Shown here one piece after another: positions 8,012 to 16,547 of a DNA stretch of 45,602 nucleotides. The DNA comes from Pseudomonadota bacterium (GTDB lineage Bacteria; Pseudomonadota; Gammaproteobacteria; UBA1113). The notes under the pieces were generated by a model that saw nothing but the letters and a program-made list of their open reading frames with translations, was not told the origin of the DNA and did no database searches. Position 1 is the first letter of the stretch, and each line of letters starts with the position of its first letter. The translations under genes were made by a program, and so were the position numbers. The stretch covers positions 1-45,602 of the forward strand of contig JAJXVU010000018.1 of assembly GCA_021781965.1 (NCBI GenBank), given 5' to 3'.

Positions 8012-9100
8012 ATGGGCAAACGCACTATACTGTATGATACTCATGTCGCCATGGGCGCCAAAATGGTTGATTTCGCTGGTTTTGACATGCCGCTGCATTA
8101 TGGTTCGCAAATAGAAGAACATCACCAAGTACGCCGGCATGCAGGCATTTTCGATGTGTCTCATATGGTCGTGGTGGATGTCTTGGGCGCAGGGGCACGC
8201 GATTATTTGCGCTATATCCTGGCCAACGACGTAGACAAAATGGCCCATCGAGGCAGCGCTTTATACAGCTGTATGTTAAATGAGCAGGGCACCGTCATCG
8301 ATGACTTAATTGTCTATTTTATAGACTCACAACATTATCGCATAGTCTTAAATGCCGGTAGCGCCCAAAAAGACTTGCAGTGGATGGAGCAACATGTCAA
8401 TCACTACGCTCTAGGCTTGCATCGTCGTGATGACTTATCCATCCTCGCTGTACAGGGCCCAGAAACGATAGCTTTATTAACGACTTTAAATGACCCTTTT
8501 ATCACCGACACCATACACACCATAGCCCGCTTTCAATGTGCTGACAGCGACGACTTGTTCATCGCGCGCACGGGCTACACGGGCGAAGATGGGTTTGAAT
8601 TGATCGTTTCAAATAAACGCGTTGAGGCCTTATGGCAATCTGTGTGTGCCGCCGGTTTTAAACCCTGTGGTTTAGGTGCGCGCGACACTTTACGTTTAGA
8701 AGCCGGTTATAATTTATATGGTCAGGATATGGACGAAAGCACTTCCCCTTTGTGTTCCAATTTAGCTTGGACCATCGCCCTACAACCCGCAGAACGTTTA
8801 TTCATAGGCAAAAGTGCTTTATTAGCCGAAAAAGAACTCGGTGTAACGCAGCAATTGGTAGGTTTAGTATTAGCAGACAAAGGCATATTACGTTCGCATC
8901 AACGCGTTCTATTGGCCGATGGCTTAGAAGGCATAACCACCAGCGGTTCTTTTGCACCCACCTTAGGGCAATCTATTGCCTTCGCGCGCATTCCTAAAGG
9001 CAATTACAAAGAATGTGAAGTCATTATCCGCGACAAAGCGCATAAAGCCCATATAGTCAAACCCCCTTTCGTTCCCTTTAACTCTAGTAAAAACCCATAG
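8012..9100 (+). CDS. gcvT: Glycine cleavage system T protein (aminomethyltransferase)
   Basis: GcvT takes the aminomethyl group from lipoylated GcvH and transfers the one-carbon unit to tetrahydrofolate, releasing ammonia. The 362-residue length is normal. Visible family features are the start TILYDTHVAMGAKMVDFAGF, the folate-site stretch FDVSHMVVVDV near residues 47-57, ALYSCMLNEQGTVIDDLIVY with the conserved catalytic-region Asp near residue 97, and FIARTGYTGEDGFELIV near residues 183-199. GLGARDTLRLEAGYNLYG near 220-237 completes the pattern. It is the first gene of the gcvT-gcvH-gcvPA-gcvPB operon. ATG 8012 follows a weak GGTAGAG site. The 193-base leader has a hairpin repeat and three AAAATGAC motifs. 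I could not see a glycine riboswitch there. Confidence 0.97.
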   Translation: MGKRTILYDTHVAMGAKMVDFAGFDMPLHYGSQIEEHHQVRRHAGIFDVSHMVVVDVLGAGARDYLRYILANDVDKMAHRGSALYSCMLNEQGTVIDDLIVYFIDSQHYRIVLNAGSAQKDLQWMEQHVNHYALGLHRRDDLSILAVQGPETIALLTTLNDPFITDTIHTIARFQCADSDDLFIARTGYTGEDGFELIVSNKRVEALWQSVCAAGFKPCGLGARDTLRLEAGYNLYGQDMDESTSPLCSNLAWTIALQPAERLFIGKSALLAEKELGVTQQLVGLVLADKGILRSHQRVLLADGLEGITTSGSFAPTLGQSIAFARIPKGNYKECEVIIRDKAHKAHIVKPPFVPFNSSKNP

Positions 9101-9108
9101 GAGCTATA

Positions 9109-9492
9109 ATGAATACCTTACCTCAAGAATTACGTTATACCACCACCCACGAATGGGTGCGTATTGAAAACGACACTGCTACTATAGGCATTACCGAACA
9201 CGCCCAATCTTTATTGGGTGATTTAGTGTTTGTGGATTTACCGGCGCTTAAAAAAGGATTGGCCGTAGGCGACGATGCTGCGGTAGTAGAATCGGTCAAG
9301 GCCGCTGCTGACGTATATAGTCCTGTAGATGGCGAAGTGATTGCAGTCAATACTGATCTAAACGATAAACCCGAATTAATCAACCAAGAACCTTACGGTG
9401 CAGGTTGGTTATTTAAAGTGAAGTTAGTCGGCGAATTACCGCTAAGCTTATTATCCGCTGCTGATTATGGAGCCATGTTAGATGAAGAATAA
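9109..9492 (+). CDS. gcvH: Glycine cleavage system H protein
   Basis: GcvH is the lipoyl-carrying shuttle between the P, T and L proteins. The 127-residue protein has the whole biotinyl/lipoyl-type fold. THEWVRIENDTATIGITEHA opens the domain, and ESVKAAADVYSPVDGEV carries the lipoylated lysine, Lys64. AGGAG ends five bases before ATG 9109, an excellent ribosome binding site, and the gap to gcvT is eight bases, so the two are co-transcribed. A 132-base spacer with a dispersed repeat separates it from gcvPA, wider than elsewhere in the operon. The lipoamide dehydrogenase (L protein) is not encoded here, as expected, since it is shared with other complexes. Confidence 0.97.
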   Translation: MNTLPQELRYTTTHEWVRIENDTATIGITEHAQSLLGDLVFVDLPALKKGLAVGDDAAVVESVKAAADVYSPVDGEVIAVNTDLNDKPELINQEPYGAGWLFKVKLVGELPLSLLSAADYGAMLDEE

Positions 9493-9501
9493 TAGCGACT
9501 A

Positions 9502-9576
9502 CGCGCCCTGACGGTCAAGATATACTCTAATGCACCCAACGCGAGCTTTTCTTTCAACAAGGCACGAGTAGTTACG
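9502..9576. repeat. Dispersed intergenic repeat, copy A (gcvH-gcvPA spacer)
   Basis: It combines CGCGCCCTGACGGTCA (9502-9517, similar to the REP-like family), AGATATACTCTAAT (9518-9531) and CACGAGTAGTTACG (ending 9576). The same two end motifs occur in the same order and orientation at 29307-29355, and rearranged at 12598-12711. Confidence 0.7.
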
Positions 9577-9624
9577 AATAATGATGACAAAAGATGTAGA
9601 AATGTAAACAAATAGGTAAAAAGT

Positions 9625-11004
9625 ATGCCCTTTATCCCACATACAGAAGATGATGTTAAAACGATGTTAAAGGCTATCGGTGTCAACAGCACCGATGATC
9701 TATTCGACGAAATCCCCAGCAATTTACGCATTAACGATTTAAATGCACTAGATGCTGGCTTAAACGAAATGGCCATGGGCCGCGATATGAAAGAACGTGC
9801 AGCGCGCGATGGTGGTTTAGCTTGTTTTTTAGGAGCAGGCGCATATGAACACCACATTCCCGCAGCAGTATGGCAAATTGCCAGCCGCGGCGAATTTCTA
9901 ACGGCATATACACCCTACCAAGCCGAAGCCAGCCAAGGCACATTGCAGTTGTTATATGAATATCAAACCATGATGGCAAACCTCATGGGTTTAGAAGTCT
10001 CCAATGCTTCATTATACGATGGCGCTTCAGCACTAGCGGAAGCAGTATTAATGGCCGTGCGCGCCAATACGGCAGCCAAAGAGCCACGTATATTGATCGC
10101 TGGTAATTTACACCCGCATTATCGCCAAACCATTGAAGCCTTAGTACGACCACAAGGCATACTGCTAGAAACGCTGCCTTATAACGACAAAACTGGGTGC
10201 TTAGAAACACAACTGCCTAAAATAGAAAACGGTGACATCGTTGCGGTAGCCATTGCACAACCCAATTTCTTTGGCGGCATAGAAGAAGTCGACGCCATCA
10301 CCGATTGGGCGCATCAGCATGAAGCTTTAGTCATCGCCGTAGTGAATCCAATTGCGATGGCCTTATTAAAAGAACCTGGGGTTTGGGGACAACGCGGTGC
10401 CGACATCGTTTGTGGCGAAGGCCAACCTTTAGGGATTCCTTTAGCGAGCGGTGGACCTTATTTCGGTTTTCTATGCACTAAAATGGATTATGTACGACAA
10501 ATGCCAGGACGTTTAATCGGCAGAACAGTCGATCAAGATGGCAAACCTGGTTTTAGTTTAACGTTACAAGCGCGTGAACAACACATACGCCGTGCCAAAG
10601 CAACCTCTAATATTTGTACCAACCAAGGTTTAGCGGTTACAGCAGCAACAATCTATATGAGTTTGTTAGGCGCTAGCGGTCTTAGTGATGTGGCCAAAGC
10701 CTCACATGCTAATAGTAAGGCTTTGTGTGCAGCCTTAACGGCTATACCCGGCATACGCTTGCGTTTTAATAGCCCCTATTTTCATGAGTTCGTTATAGAA
10801 TGTCCGTGTACAGCCGATGCCTTGATACAAGCTTTATTAAAGAAAAATGTTTTAGCGGGTTTAGACTTAAGTGTACTATCGCCTAAATTAGATCATTGCT
10901 TATTGATCTGCGTTACTGAAACTAAAACCAGTGACGATATCCACACTTATGTCAATGAAGTACAACACGCTTTACAGCACATAACGACTACTGTAGAGGA
11001 TTAA
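9625..11004 (+). CDS. gcvPA: Glycine dehydrogenase (decarboxylating) subunit 1
   Basis: This is the N-terminal half-equivalent of the P protein, in the two-subunit form in which GcvPA and GcvPB make one pyridoxal-phosphate glycine decarboxylase. At 459 residues it matches the usual subunit 1 length. It has MPFIPHTEDDVKTML at the start, FLGAGAYEHHIPAAV near residues 70-84 and AYTPYQAEASQGTLQ near 95-109. ASLYDGASALAEA follows near 129-141. The catalytic lysine is absent, as expected, because it lies on subunit 2. Six bases separate its stop from the gcvPB start. Enteric bacteria and Pseudomonas have the single-chain GcvP; the split form is common in Firmicutes and thermophiles and in some gammaproteobacteria. 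Confidence 0.96.
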   Translation: MPFIPHTEDDVKTMLKAIGVNSTDDLFDEIPSNLRINDLNALDAGLNEMAMGRDMKERAARDGGLACFLGAGAYEHHIPAAVWQIASRGEFLTAYTPYQAEASQGTLQLLYEYQTMMANLMGLEVSNASLYDGASALAEAVLMAVRANTAAKEPRILIAGNLHPHYRQTIEALVRPQGILLETLPYNDKTGCLETQLPKIENGDIVAVAIAQPNFFGGIEEVDAITDWAHQHEALVIAVVNPIAMALLKEPGVWGQRGADIVCGEGQPLGIPLASGGPYFGFLCTKMDYVRQMPGRLIGRTVDQDGKPGFSLTLQAREQHIRRAKATSNICTNQGLAVTAATIYMSLLGASGLSDVAKASHANSKALCAALTAIPGIRLRFNSPYFHEFVIECPCTADALIQALLKKNVLAGLDLSVLSPKLDHCLLICVTETKTSDDIHTYVNEVQHALQHITTTVED

Positions 11005-11010
11005 AAGAAC

Positions 11011-12459
11011 ATGCTTATTTTTGAAATCAGCGCCAAAGGGCGACGCAACCATTTACAAGCCCCTCGTCATGCACCAGCAGCAAACGATATTCCCGCGCAT
11101 TTATTGCGGCACAAGGCACCTCTTTTTCCAGAAGTGTCTGAATTGCAAGTCGTGCGTCATTACACGCAATTGTCGCGCAAGAATTTTTCTATAGACACAC
11201 AATTTTACCCTCTCGGCTCTTGTACCATGAAGTACAATCCACGCGGAGTGCATCAATTAGCAAGTTTAGAAGGATTTTTACAACATCATCCACTCACGCC
11301 AGCGAGTCATAGCCAAGGCTATTTACAATCGGCTTATGAACTGCAACAAATATTGAGCCACATCACGGGTTTAAGTGCCGTGTCTTTAACACCGATGGCG
11401 GGTGCACAAGGTGAATTCGCGGGCGTCGCCATGATACGTGCTTATCATTTATCTCGCGGAGATACTGCTCGTACCGAATTTCTAGTACCCGATGCTGCTC
11501 ACGGCACCAATCCGGCGACTGCAGTCATGTGTGGTTTCCGTATTAAAGAAATCCCTACTGATAAACATGGCGATGTGGATTTAGATGCCTTACGTGCTGC
11601 TGTAGGCCCACATACTGCGGGTATCATGTTGACCAATCCATCGACTCTGGGCGTATTTGAACGCCGTATCGGTGAAATTGCAAAAATCATCCATGCAGCA
11701 GGCGGTTTATTGTATTACGATGGTGCTAATCTAAATGCTATTTTAGGCAAGTGTAGACCCGGCGATATGGGCTTCGATGTCATGCATATCAACTTACATA
11801 AAACCTTTGCTACTCCACACGGTGGTGGTGGCCCCGGTTCGGGTCCTGTAGCAGCCAATGACCGCTTAAAACCATTCTTGCCTACGCCTATAGTCGGTTA
11901 CGATGGCAAACAGTACAGATGGTTGACTACAAAAGATTGCCCGCAAAGCATAGGCCGTTTGTCTGCATTCATGGGCAACGCAGGCATCATTTTACGCGCC
12001 AATATTTATGCACGCTTATTAGGTCGTGAAGGTTTATGCCGTGTTTCAGAATATGCAACTTTAAATGCCAACTATTTAATGGCTCGCTTGCAACAAGCAG
12101 GCTTTACACTGGCTTTCCCAGACAGACGCGCTAGTCATGAATTTATCATTACCTTTAAAAAAGAAGCCAAAACCTTGGGCGTCAGCGCCAAGGATATCGC
12201 TAAACGTTTATTGGATTATGGGGTGCACGCACCTACGACTTATTTTCCATTACTGGTGCCAGAATGCTTTTTGATTGAACCTACCGAGACCGAATCTAAA
12301 GAAGAATTGGATAATTTTATCAATATCTTAATTACCATTTTGAAAGAAGCACAAGAGTCTCCAGACTTAGTGAAACAAGCGCCACACAATTTGCCCGTGC
12401 GTCGTTTGGACGACTTAAAAGCAGCTAAAGAATTGGATTTGACTTGGCAGGAGAAATAG
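11011..12459 (+). CDS. gcvPB: Glycine dehydrogenase (decarboxylating) subunit 2
   Basis: GcvPB carries the pyridoxal-phosphate site of the P protein, which decarboxylates glycine and loads the aminomethyl group on GcvH lipoate. The 482-residue length fits the family. [11 protein letters not shown] near residues 68-78 is the subunit 2 signature. [11 protein letters not shown] near 161-171 binds cofactor. [20 protein letters not shown] near 258-277 contains the Schiff-base lysine, Lys264. It ends the operon, and a short stem with five T residues follows at 12671-12692. No frameshift or missing key residue was noticed. Confidence 0.96.
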   Translation: MLIFEISAKGRRNHLQAPRHAPAANDIPAHLLRHKAPLFPEVSELQVVRHYTQLSRKNFSIDTQFYPLGSCTMKYNPRGVHQLASLEGFLQHHPLTPASHSQGYLQSAYELQQILSHITGLSAVSLTPMAGAQGEFAGVAMIRAYHLSRGDTARTEFLVPDAAHGTNPATAVMCGFRIKEIPTDKHGDVDLDALRAAVGPHTAGIMLTNPSTLGVFERRIGEIAKIIHAAGGLLYYDGANLNAILGKCRPGDMGFDVMHINLHKTFATPHGGGGPGSGPVAANDRLKPFLPTPIVGYDGKQYRWLTTKDCPQSIGRLSAFMGNAGIILRANIYARLLGREGLCRVSEYATLNANYLMARLQQAGFTLAFPDRRASHEFIITFKKEAKTLGVSAKDIAKRLLDYGVHAPTTYFPLLVPECFLIEPTETESKEELDNFINILITILKEAQESPDLVKQAPHNLPVRRLDDLKAAKELDLTWQEK

Positions 12460-12480
12460 TAACATAACTACTTTCCCCCT

Positions 12481-12576
12481 CCGCTCCTTGACGGTCACGG
12501 CTCGGAAAGTCGCGGCTTCGGTTCATGAGTTTGTAACCGAGCCTCGACTTTCCGAGCCTCGACTGTCAGGGAGCAG
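12481..12576. repeat. Large inverted REP-like repeat between gcvPB and tmk
   Basis: The left arm (about 12481-12524) and right arm (about 12533-12576) are about 44 bases each and nearly perfect reverse complements around an eight-base loop. Each arm contains a version of CGCTCCCTGACGGTCGCGG followed by CTCGGAAAGTCG. This is the largest member of the GC-rich family found also at 20193-20254, 29279-29303, 30941-30965 and 33225-33249. It sits between convergent operons. Confidence 0.8.
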
Positions 12577-12597
12577 GTGTTAGAGCACAGATGACTG

Positions 12598-12711
12598 AGA
12601 TATACTCTAATGTATCCAAACAGAAAATGCCTATTACACTATGGAAAGTGAATTTTTCTTAGAATCAAGCGGAAGGTTAACACTTCCTTTTTGTGTAACT
12701 ACTCGTGTCGT
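12598..12711. repeat. Dispersed intergenic repeat, copy B
   Basis: AGATATACTCTAAT at 12598-12611 is followed by GTATCCAA. GTAACTACTCGTGTCG (ending 12710) is the reverse complement of the second motif of copies A and C. So the two modules are in opposite relative orientation here and about 80 bases apart. Confidence 0.65.
12671..12692 (+). terminator. Probable terminator of the gcv operon
   Basis: GGAAG and CTTCC pair across GTTAACA and are followed directly by TTTTT. It is short but correctly oriented, 212 bases after the gcvPB stop. Confidence 0.5.
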
Positions 12712-12721
12712 ATGAATGATT

Positions 12722-13351
12722 TTAACCCCTGCAAATACCCTGCAACCACAAACACGTATTTTCTTCCACATCACTCAAAGAACGATTGGTGTCAATGACG
12801 TGAAAACGTGCAGGCTCTTTAGCCGCTAAATTTAAATAATATGCGCGTATACGATTAAAGAAATCAATCTTTTCAATTTCGATGCGATCCAGCTCACCAC
12901 GTGCTTTGATGCGATCTAAACCCAGTGCGGGTGGTGCATCCAATAACAACGTGTAATCCGGTGATAAGCTACCTAGTAGCCATTGTTTTAAATAAGTAAT
13001 TCTATCTTCAGCGATGCCGCGGCCGGCGCCCTGATAAGCAAAACTGGCAGCTACAAAACGATCGCTAATAACCCACAATCCTTTCTCCAAGGCAGGTTTA
13101 ATCACATGTTCAACGTGTTGATAACGGCCTGCAAAAAAAAGCAGTAGCTCGCTTTCCGGTAATAACGTTTCTTCACTTTTGTCTAATAGCAATGAACGAA
13201 TCTTTTCTGCCAAAGGCGTGCCCCCTGGCTCGCGGGTAACGATATGCGCAATGCCATGCTGGTTTAGATAGCTTTGTATCGTTTTTATTGCGGTACTCTT
13301 ACCTGCGCCCTCACCACCTTCTATGCTGATAAATTTTGCTTTACTATTCAC
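12722..13351 (-). CDS. tmk: Thymidylate kinase
   Basis: Tmk converts dTMP to dTDP with ATP. The 209-residue protein has the P-loop EGGEGAGKST (residues 11-20), the DR motif WVISDRFVAASFAYQGAGRG (around residue 95) that binds the nucleotide base, and LLLDAPPALGLDRIKARGE as the Walker B and LID region. The start codon is GTG 13351, which overlaps the mltG stop as GTGA, so translation is coupled. It is the last gene of the rpmF-to-tmk cluster. In many gammaproteobacteria holB follows tmk; here the strand switches to the convergent gcv operon instead. Confidence 0.96.
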   Translation of the reverse strand: MNSKAKFISIEGGEGAGKSTAIKTIQSYLNQHGIAHIVTREPGGTPLAEKIRSLLLDKSEETLLPESELLLFFAGRYQHVEHVIKPALEKGLWVISDRFVAASFAYQGAGRGIAEDRITYLKQWLLGSLSPDYTLLLDAPPALGLDRIKARGELDRIEIEKIDFFNRIRAYYLNLAAKEPARFHVIDTNRSLSDVEENTCLWLQGICRG

Positions 13352-14376
13352 TGATTTTTTTTCCCTTGTTTTAAATATTGTGCTACGGCGGCATTATGTT
13401 CTTCCAGAGTAGATGAAAATGTATGTAAACCATCGCCTCTAGCCACAAAATAAAGATAGTCGCTCATAGTAGGATGCAACACCGCCATTAAAGAATCTAA
13501 ATCAGGCAGCGCAATAGGCGTAGGCGGTAACCCTTTGCGTCTATAGGTATTATAGGGGCTATCGATTTTTAAATTATCGCGCGTGAGATGGCCATCATAA
13601 TTGCTGCCTAAAGCATAAATCACGGTAGGATCGATTTGCAAATACATGTTCAATTTTAAACGATTAATCAACACACCCGCAATCAAATGTCGCTCCACCG
13701 TTGATGCCGTTTCTTGTTCTACCAAGGAGGCCAGGATCAGGGCTTCGTAAGGCGAGCGATAGGGCAAATTCGGCTCGCGCGCTGCCCATAATAATTGTAG
13801 ATTATCTTCCATCAAGCGATGCGCGCGCTGTAGTAACAATAAATCCGAGTATCCCGGATAAATGGCATAACTATCGGGCCAAAACATGCCTTCTAACGAG
13901 GCATCCACAGGCAAGCCTAAGGCATTACACAAGGCTTCATGTGACAGCAATATGGGTGAATGCTGTAAACGCGGATCACTCATAACTATTTGCAATACTT
14001 TATCTGCAGTCCAGCCATCGACCAAGGTAACGTTTTGAGCATATCCTTCACCATGCGACAATTTATATAAAATACGATATACCGAATCGCCAGGCTGAAA
14101 CAAATAATAACCCACGCGCAAACGATGGCTTTGCCCCGAAAAACGAGCTAACCAATAAAAATAACGGCGTTCATGTCCTTTTAAATAGCCATTGGTTTCT
14201 AAAGCCGCAGCCACATCGTAGGTGGATTGCCCTGGGCTGAGCTTAAAGTAGAAAGGCGTGTTGCCACTGATCAACGGGCCGTAGATAAAATAAAGAGCAC
14301 GTGTGAGTAAAACAATAAAAATTAAAATCAGTAGCAGTGCTAAACCATAGCGTTTGCACAACAGCCTAAACGGCAC
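13348..14376 (-). CDS. mltG: Endolytic murein transglycosylase MltG
   Basis: MltG cuts growing glycan strands in the inner-membrane periplasmic face and so sets chain length. The 342-residue protein has one N-terminal membrane helix (residues about 11-32, LALLLILIFIVLLTRALYF) followed by a LysM-like part (ISPGQSTYDVAAAL type, near 46-62). The YceG/MltG catalytic domain follows, with ILASLVEQETA near residue 220 containing the catalytic Glu. INRLKLNMYLQIDPTVIYAL and YNTYRRKGLPPTPI are further family blocks. The start is GTG 14376, with no in-frame ATG that would keep the membrane helix. It follows fabF by eight bases. The pabC gene often found between fabF and mltG in enterics is absent. Confidence 0.95.
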   Translation of the reverse strand: MPFRLLCKRYGLALLLILIFIVLLTRALYFIYGPLISGNTPFYFKLSPGQSTYDVAAALETNGYLKGHERRYFYWLARFSGQSHRLRVGYYLFQPGDSVYRILYKLSHGEGYAQNVTLVDGWTADKVLQIVMSDPRLQHSPILLSHEALCNALGLPVDASLEGMFWPDSYAIYPGYSDLLLLQRAHRLMEDNLQLLWAAREPNLPYRSPYEALILASLVEQETASTVERHLIAGVLINRLKLNMYLQIDPTVIYALGSNYDGHLTRDNLKIDSPYNTYRRKGLPPTPIALPDLDSLMAVLHPTMSDYLYFVARGDGLHTFSSTLEEHNAAVAQYLKQGKKNQ

Positions 14377-14384
14377 GGCTTAAC

Positions 14385-15623
14385 CTACGATTTTAAGGTG
14401 GTAAAAATTAAAGATCCATTTGTGCCGCCAAAACCAAAGGAATTGGATAGGGCTACTTTAACAGCCCGTTTTTGTGGTATATGCGCTACAAAATTTAAAT
14501 CGCAATTTTCATCGGGATTGTCTAGGTTGATAGTCGGTGGTAACACTTGATCTTGTATCGCTAAAATAGAGAAAATAGCTTCTACTGCACCGGCAGCACC
14601 TAATAAATGTCCTGTCATAGACTTAGTGGAACTGACTGCTAATTCATAGGCATGTGCACCAAATAGTTTTTTAATAGACATGGCTTCTAGTTCATCACCC
14701 TTCGGTGTAGAAGTCCCATGAGCATTAATATAATCCACAGCCTCTAAAGGCACAGCCGCATCATTCAAGGCATTTTGCATACAACGCACAAAGCCATTGC
14801 CTTCCGGATCGGGTGCACTGACATGATAGGCATCGCTGCTCATACCAAAACCAGCTAATTCAGCGTAAATCTTAGCGCCACGCTTTTTAGCATATTCATA
14901 TTCTTCTAAAACCAATACACCTGCACCATCGCCTAAAACAAAACCATCGCGATCTCTATCCCAAGGCCTACTGGCTTTTTCAGGTGCATCGTTACGCGTC
15001 GATAAAGCACGCATGGCAGCAAAACCACCTAAGCCCGTAGGGCAAGTAGCCATTTCAGCACCACCCGCTAACATCACATCGGCATCACCATACGCAATCA
15101 TACGCATGGCTTGACCTATATTGTGAGCACTGGTAGTACATGCCGTAACTATGGAAATGGTAGGGCCGCGCAAACCCTTTAGAATGGAAATATACCCTGA
15201 AGCCATATTGATAATGGTGCCGGGAATAAAAAATGGTGAAATACGTCTAGGGCCACTATTCAGTATAGTGGCGTACGTTTTTTCTATCGAAGGCAACCCA
15301 CCTATGCCAGAGCCTATAGCCACACCAATGCGATCGCGATTAGCGTCGGTGACCTCTAAACCAGAATCTTCCAGCGCTTGCAGCGACGCAGCCACAGCAA
15401 ATTGCACAAAGGTATCGACCTTACGTGCTTCTTTGCTGTTCATGTAAACTTCTGGATTAAAGCCATGCACCGAGGCGCTAAACTGCGTCGTGTATTGCGA
15501 CACATCAAAAAAATCAATGGGTCTAGCACCACTCTTTCCGGCCAAAATACCAGCCCAAGTGTCTTTGACATTCAACCCCAATGGGGTCAACATACCCATA
15601 CCTGTAACCACTACTCTACGCAT
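14385..15623 (-). CDS. fabF: Beta-ketoacyl-ACP synthase II
   Basis: FabF condenses malonyl-ACP with acyl-ACP to lengthen fatty acids. The 412-residue protein carries the Cys-His-His triad: Cys162 in [14 protein letters not shown], a His in [11 protein letters not shown] near residue 302 and another in [15 protein letters not shown] near 339. The start [15 protein letters not shown] and the C-terminal [10 protein letters not shown] are typical. ATG 15623 follows GGGGT. Thirty bases separate it from acpP, so both probably leave from the acpP promoter. Confidence 0.97.
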   Translation of the reverse strand: MRRVVVTGMGMLTPLGLNVKDTWAGILAGKSGARPIDFFDVSQYTTQFSASVHGFNPEVYMNSKEARKVDTFVQFAVAASLQALEDSGLEVTDANRDRIGVAIGSGIGGLPSIEKTYATILNSGPRRISPFFIPGTIINMASGYISILKGLRGPTISIVTACTTSAHNIGQAMRMIAYGDADVMLAGGAEMATCPTGLGGFAAMRALSTRNDAPEKASRPWDRDRDGFVLGDGAGVLVLEEYEYAKKRGAKIYAELAGFGMSSDAYHVSAPDPEGNGFVRCMQNALNDAAVPLEAVDYINAHGTSTPKGDELEAMSIKKLFGAHAYELAVSSTKSMTGHLLGAAGAVEAIFSILAIQDQVLPPTINLDNPDENCDLNFVAHIPQKRAVKVALSNSFGFGGTNGSLIFTTLKS

Positions 15624-15653
15624 GGCGACTACCCCTGATTATAGTTTTGTGTC

Positions 15654-15896
15654 TTAAGCGTCTTTAGCGTTTTTCTTGATGTAATCAATTGCTTTTTGCA
15701 CGGTTGTCATGTGCTCGGCATCGGAGTCTGGAATTTCGGCATTAAATTCTTCTTCCAAAGCCATAACCAATTCTACGGTATCTAAAGAATCGGCACCCAA
15801 ATCATCGATGAAGGAAGAATCAGGTTTTACATTCTCTCGATCCACACCCAATTGCTGAGCAATAATATTCACCACGCGATCTTCTATAGTACTCAT
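15654..15896 (-). CDS. acpP: Acyl carrier protein
   Basis: AcpP carries growing acyl chains on a 4'-phosphopantetheine arm. The 80-residue acidic protein is standard in length. [20 protein letters not shown] contains the modified serine, Ser37. The frame is open upstream, but ATG 15896 begins the typical [13 protein letters not shown] sequence and has GAGGA about 10 bases upstream, so the 26-residue extension is rejected. Two extended -10 elements lie upstream, and a short hairpin sits near the predicted transcript start, in keeping with the very high expression expected for this gene. Its neighbour upstream is not fabG, as is usual, but an orphan gene. Confidence 0.97.
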   Translation of the reverse strand: MSTIEDRVVNIIAQQLGVDRENVKPDSSFIDDLGADSLDTVELVMALEEEFNAEIPDSDAEHMTTVQKAIDYIKKNAKDA

Positions 15897-15940
15897 TCCA
15901 ACAGATTCCTCATAATTATTAACATTAAAAATCCCATTAG

Positions 15941-15956
15941 TGGCGCTATTGCGCCA
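15941..15956 (-). promoter_or_regulatory. Hairpin in the acpP leader
   Basis: TGGCGC-TATT-GCGCCA is a perfect six-base-pair stem with a four-base loop. It lies about 45 bases before ATG 15896 and starts close to the transcript end predicted from the -10 at 15965-15970. A stable 5' stem could protect the mRNA; this is inference. Confidence 0.4.
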
Positions 15957-15964
15957 GTTTTGGG

Positions 15965-15973
15965 AGTATATCA
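15965..15973 (-). promoter_or_regulatory. Extended -10 element, acpP proximal promoter
   Basis: Read on the minus strand, TGATATACT gives an extended -10 (TGn then TATACT at 15970-15965). No convincing -35 is seen, as is common for this type. Confidence 0.4.
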
Positions 15974-16056
15974 TCTCAGATCATATTGATCTAGAGATGG
16001 CTACAAGCTCTAAATACGCTCATTTTTTGATCAATCCAGGCTTGTTCTAGTAGATT

Positions 16057-16085
16057 ATTATACCATAATTATGGGGCTAGTCTAA
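16057..16085 (-). promoter_or_regulatory. acpP distal promoter
   Basis: On the minus strand, TTAGAC (16085-16080) is followed after 17 bases by a perfect TATAAT (16062-16057) preceded by TGG, an extended -10. The palindrome CCATAATTATGG at 16063-16074 lies between the two hexamers, where a repressor could bind. The -35 overlaps the end of the upstream orphan gene. Confidence 0.5.
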
Positions 16086-16318
16086 AGTTTAGGTGTATAG
16101 AATCGTGGTGGCGTTGGCGGTGCAGATTCATTTGGATGGCTATTTCCATCAGGCAAACAACTGTATGTGCTACCCGTTAAAGTACGAGTTCTTCCGGTAG
16201 GGAAATGACTATGTCCTTGGCCATGATTTGCTGGGAAAAATAGAGCGCCGAAAGACTGTGCCAGGAAAATTTGTGCGTCTCTAACTTTTCCTTCTATACT
16301 ACTACTTGAATCAGACAT
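16082..16318 (-). CDS. Orphan 78-residue hypothetical protein
   Basis: I do not recognise this small protein. It starts MSDSSSSIEGKVRDAQIFL, has a short hydrophobic patch (LAQSFGALFFPA, residues 19-30) and then a His/Gly/Pro/Thr-rich, probably disordered tail with two Pro-rich clusters. GAGGGT five to six bases before ATG 16318 is a strong ribosome binding site, which supports real translation. A TATAAT lies at 16363-16358 on the minus strand, without a clear -35. It sits between the heptosyltransferase-family gene and acpP, in a place where fabG normally adjoins acpP, so it belongs to an inserted segment. Cysteine occurs once. A small secreted or regulatory protein is possible, but nothing in the sequence decides. 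Confidence 0.6.
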   Translation of the reverse strand: MSDSSSSIEGKVRDAQIFLAQSFGALFFPANHGQGHSHFPTGRTRTLTGSTYSCLPDGNSHPNESAPPTPPRFYTPKL

Positions 16319-16547
16319 TTTTTACCCTCACTCATTTTATTTATATTTCGCTAAACTATTATATTTTTCATATGGTTATAAAATAATACTTTATAACGAC
16401 TGATAGTCTACTATAGCTCCAAAATAATGTCTAGTAATTCATCAGATCTTATAGAAGAGGGTCTGCACGCTTTATTTTGCTCTATAAAAGGGCTACAATG
16501 CGCGCTCTAGAATAGTGCCAATAATTAAAACGTATAACGGAGCCGTC

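Noticed and set aside
7801..8248. Three overlapping minus-strand open frames around the gcvT start
   Set aside because: They overlap each other and gcvT, lack ribosome binding sites and have cysteine-rich composition typical of shadow frames.
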